A stretch of 6,142 bases of DNA, taken from the NCBI GenBank assembly GCA_019312685.1, contig JAFDCR010000076.1, positions 1-6,142 of the forward strand, read 5' to 3'. Below are positions 5,096-6,142 of the stretch, piece by piece (the first letter of the stretch is position 1; each line of letters begins with the position of its first letter). The notes below the pieces were generated by a model that did not search any database, was not told the origin of the DNA, and saw only the letters and a program-made list of their open reading frames with translations. A program made the translations under genes and the position numbers. Source of the DNA: Deltaproteobacteria bacterium. Its GTDB lineage: Bacteria; Desulfobacterota; Desulfobulbia; Desulfobulbales; BM004.

Positions 5096-6142
5096 ATGTT
5101 TGAAAAAGCGCTTACAGGAAGTAACAGATACTGGGGATGGATAGCAGTACTGCTGGCCTTTATGGCTGCAGGAGCTTTAAGCTATGTGCAGCAGTACAAC
5201 TACGGTCTAGGTTTGACCGGCATGAGCCGGGATGTATCCTGGGGTGTCTATATTGCCCAGTTTACATTTCTGGTCGGTGTTGCGGCGTCGGGTGTCATGG
5301 TTGTTCTGCCCTATTACCTGCATAACTATAAGACATTCGGCAAGATCACCATTCTGGGTGAATTCCTGGCCGTTGCCGCAGTGTCCATGTGTCTGCTGTT
5401 TATCCTGGCAGACCTTGGACAGCCGATCCGGGCCCTGAATGTTCTTCTGCACCCCACACCCAATTCTATTCTTTTCTGGGATATGATCGTCTTGAATGTC
5501 TATCTTTTCCTCAATATATTTGTCGGCTGGGTGGTCCTTACTTCAGAGAAAAAGGAAGTACCGCCGCCAAAGTGGATCAAGCCTTTTATCTATATCTCCA
5601 TACCCTGGGCCATCAGTATCCATACGGTAACAGCATTTCTGTACGCCGGTCTTCCGGGCCGCCATTTCTGGCTTACCGCCATCCTGGCACCCCGCTTTCT
5701 GGCGTCGGCCTTTTCCGGCGGTCCCGCCCTTCTGATCCTGCTCTGCCTGATCATCAAACGGGTGACAAATTTCGATGCCGGCAAGGAGGCCATCCAGAAG
5801 CTGGTAACAATTGTGGCCTACGCTGCAATTATTAATGTGTTTTTTGTCCTGCTTGAGTTCTTCACCGCCTATTACAGCAACATCCCCGGCCATATGCATA
5901 CGTTGGATTACCTTTTCTTCGGCCTGCACGGACATGGTCAGCTGGTACCCTGGATGCGTGTTTCTGTGGTCTTCGGCATAATAGCAATTGTCATGCTGCT
6001 GGTAAAGGCGACAAGGGAAAGGGAGGACACCCTGGCAATCGCCTGCGTAATGCTCTTTATCTCCCTCTGGATCGACAAGGGAATCGGACTGGTCATCGGC
6101 TGTTTTGTCCCGAATCCGCTTGAGGAGATTACGGCTTATCAC
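5096..6142 (+). CDS. dsrP: DsrP, NrfD-like integral membrane subunit of DsrMKJOP (3' truncated by window)
   Basis: DsrP is the NrfD/PsrC-family membrane protein that interacts with menaquinone and passes electrons to or from DsrO. The frame opens at ATG 5096 with GGAGG 4 nt upstream and stays open for 349 codons to the window end; the natural C-terminus (probably a few tens of residues) is missing. At least nine hydrophobic segments are visible, at about 12-31, 53-73, 88-106, 129-149, 160-184, 195-220, 236-260, 286-304 and 311-333, fitting the roughly ten-helix family topology. The segment F-F-G-L-H-G-H-G-Q-L-V-P-W-M (274-287) and the buried acidic residues E89 and D106 are landmarks that may bear on quinone or proton handling, by analogy only. 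There are no heme or cluster motifs, as expected for this family. It follows dsrO after an 85-nt gap in the same direction, so it is probably still in the same operon. Confidence 0.94.
   Translation, partial: MFEKALTGSNRYWGWIAVLLAFMAAGALSYVQQYNYGLGLTGMSRDVSWGVYIAQFTFLVGVAASGVMVVLPYYLHNYKTFGKITILGEFLAVAAVSMCLLFILADLGQPIRALNVLLHPTPNSILFWDMIVLNVYLFLNIFVGWVVLTSEKKEVPPPKWIKPFIYISIPWAISIHTVTAFLYAGLPGRHFWLTAILAPRFLASAFSGGPALLILLCLIIKRVTNFDAGKEAIQKLVTIVAYAAIINVFFVLLEFFTAYYSNIPGHMHTLDYLFFGLHGHGQLVPWMRVSVVFGIIAIVMLLVKATREREDTLAIACVMLFISLWIDKGIGLVIGCFVPNPLEEITAYH

Noticed and set aside
5389..5835. 148-codon + strand frame inside dsrP
   Set aside because: It is an out-of-frame shadow of dsrP with no ribosome site and low-complexity Pro/Gly/Ser/Arg content; the dsrP frame is continuous through it.
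5543..6142. Open frame on the minus strand opposite dsrP
   Set aside because: It lies entirely within dsrP in antisense and has no recognisable domain; the + strand reading gives an unmistakable NrfD-like membrane protein.
1..6142. Mobile elements, CRISPR arrays, tRNA or rRNA genes
   Set aside because: No spaced direct repeats, transposase motifs, terminal inverted repeats or tRNA-like cloverleaf were seen; apart from two intergenic gaps the window is covered by recognisable genes.

Overview
The window carries a dsrMKJOP operon, which encodes the membrane redox complex that links the menaquinone pool to DsrC/dissimilatory sulfite reductase chemistry. The gene order is M-K-J-O-P, with nothing between dsrK and dsrJ. 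In the sulfur-oxidising gammaproteobacterial dsr clusters dsrL lies there. This order and the protein features point to an anaerobic sulfate/sulfite-reducing (or sulfur-disproportionating) bacterium, most likely a Desulfobacterota member. Genus cannot be assigned from the sequence alone.

Layout, all on the + strand: (1) 2-253, the 3' end of a RecD2-type SF1 helicase that starts outside the window. (2) 254-494, an AT-rich intergenic region with a perfect 14-bp palindrome (439-452) and a GC-rich mini-hairpin (472-484) just ahead of the next start codon; this is the most likely control region for the operon. (3) 495-1049, a stand-alone RsbRD N-terminal-like domain protein of unknown role. (4) 1066-2118 dsrM, 2124-3812 dsrK, 3812-4189 dsrJ, 4189-5010 dsrO. 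These are tightly packed: 5-nt gap for M/K and 1-nt TAATG overlaps at K/J and J/O. (5) An 85-nt gap, then dsrP from 5096, which stays open to the window edge (349 codons seen, C-terminus missing).

How the genes work together (family knowledge): DsrP (NrfD-like) and DsrM (NarI-like di-heme b) are the membrane quinone-interacting subunits. DsrO (Tat-exported ferredoxin-like) and DsrJ (triheme c) form the periplasmic face. DsrK (HdrD-like, CCG domain) is the cytoplasmic catalytic subunit thought to reduce the DsrC trisulfide. Every expected ligand set is visible: paired His in DsrM, two CxxCxxCxxxC motifs plus a CCG domain in DsrK, three CxxCH sites in DsrJ, and three full 4-Cys cluster sites in DsrO.

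The operon itself is a known system. The least explained parts are the small RsbRD_N-like gene at its head, the palindromic leader, the EP-repeat tail of DsrM, and the isolated dsrO-dsrP spacer.
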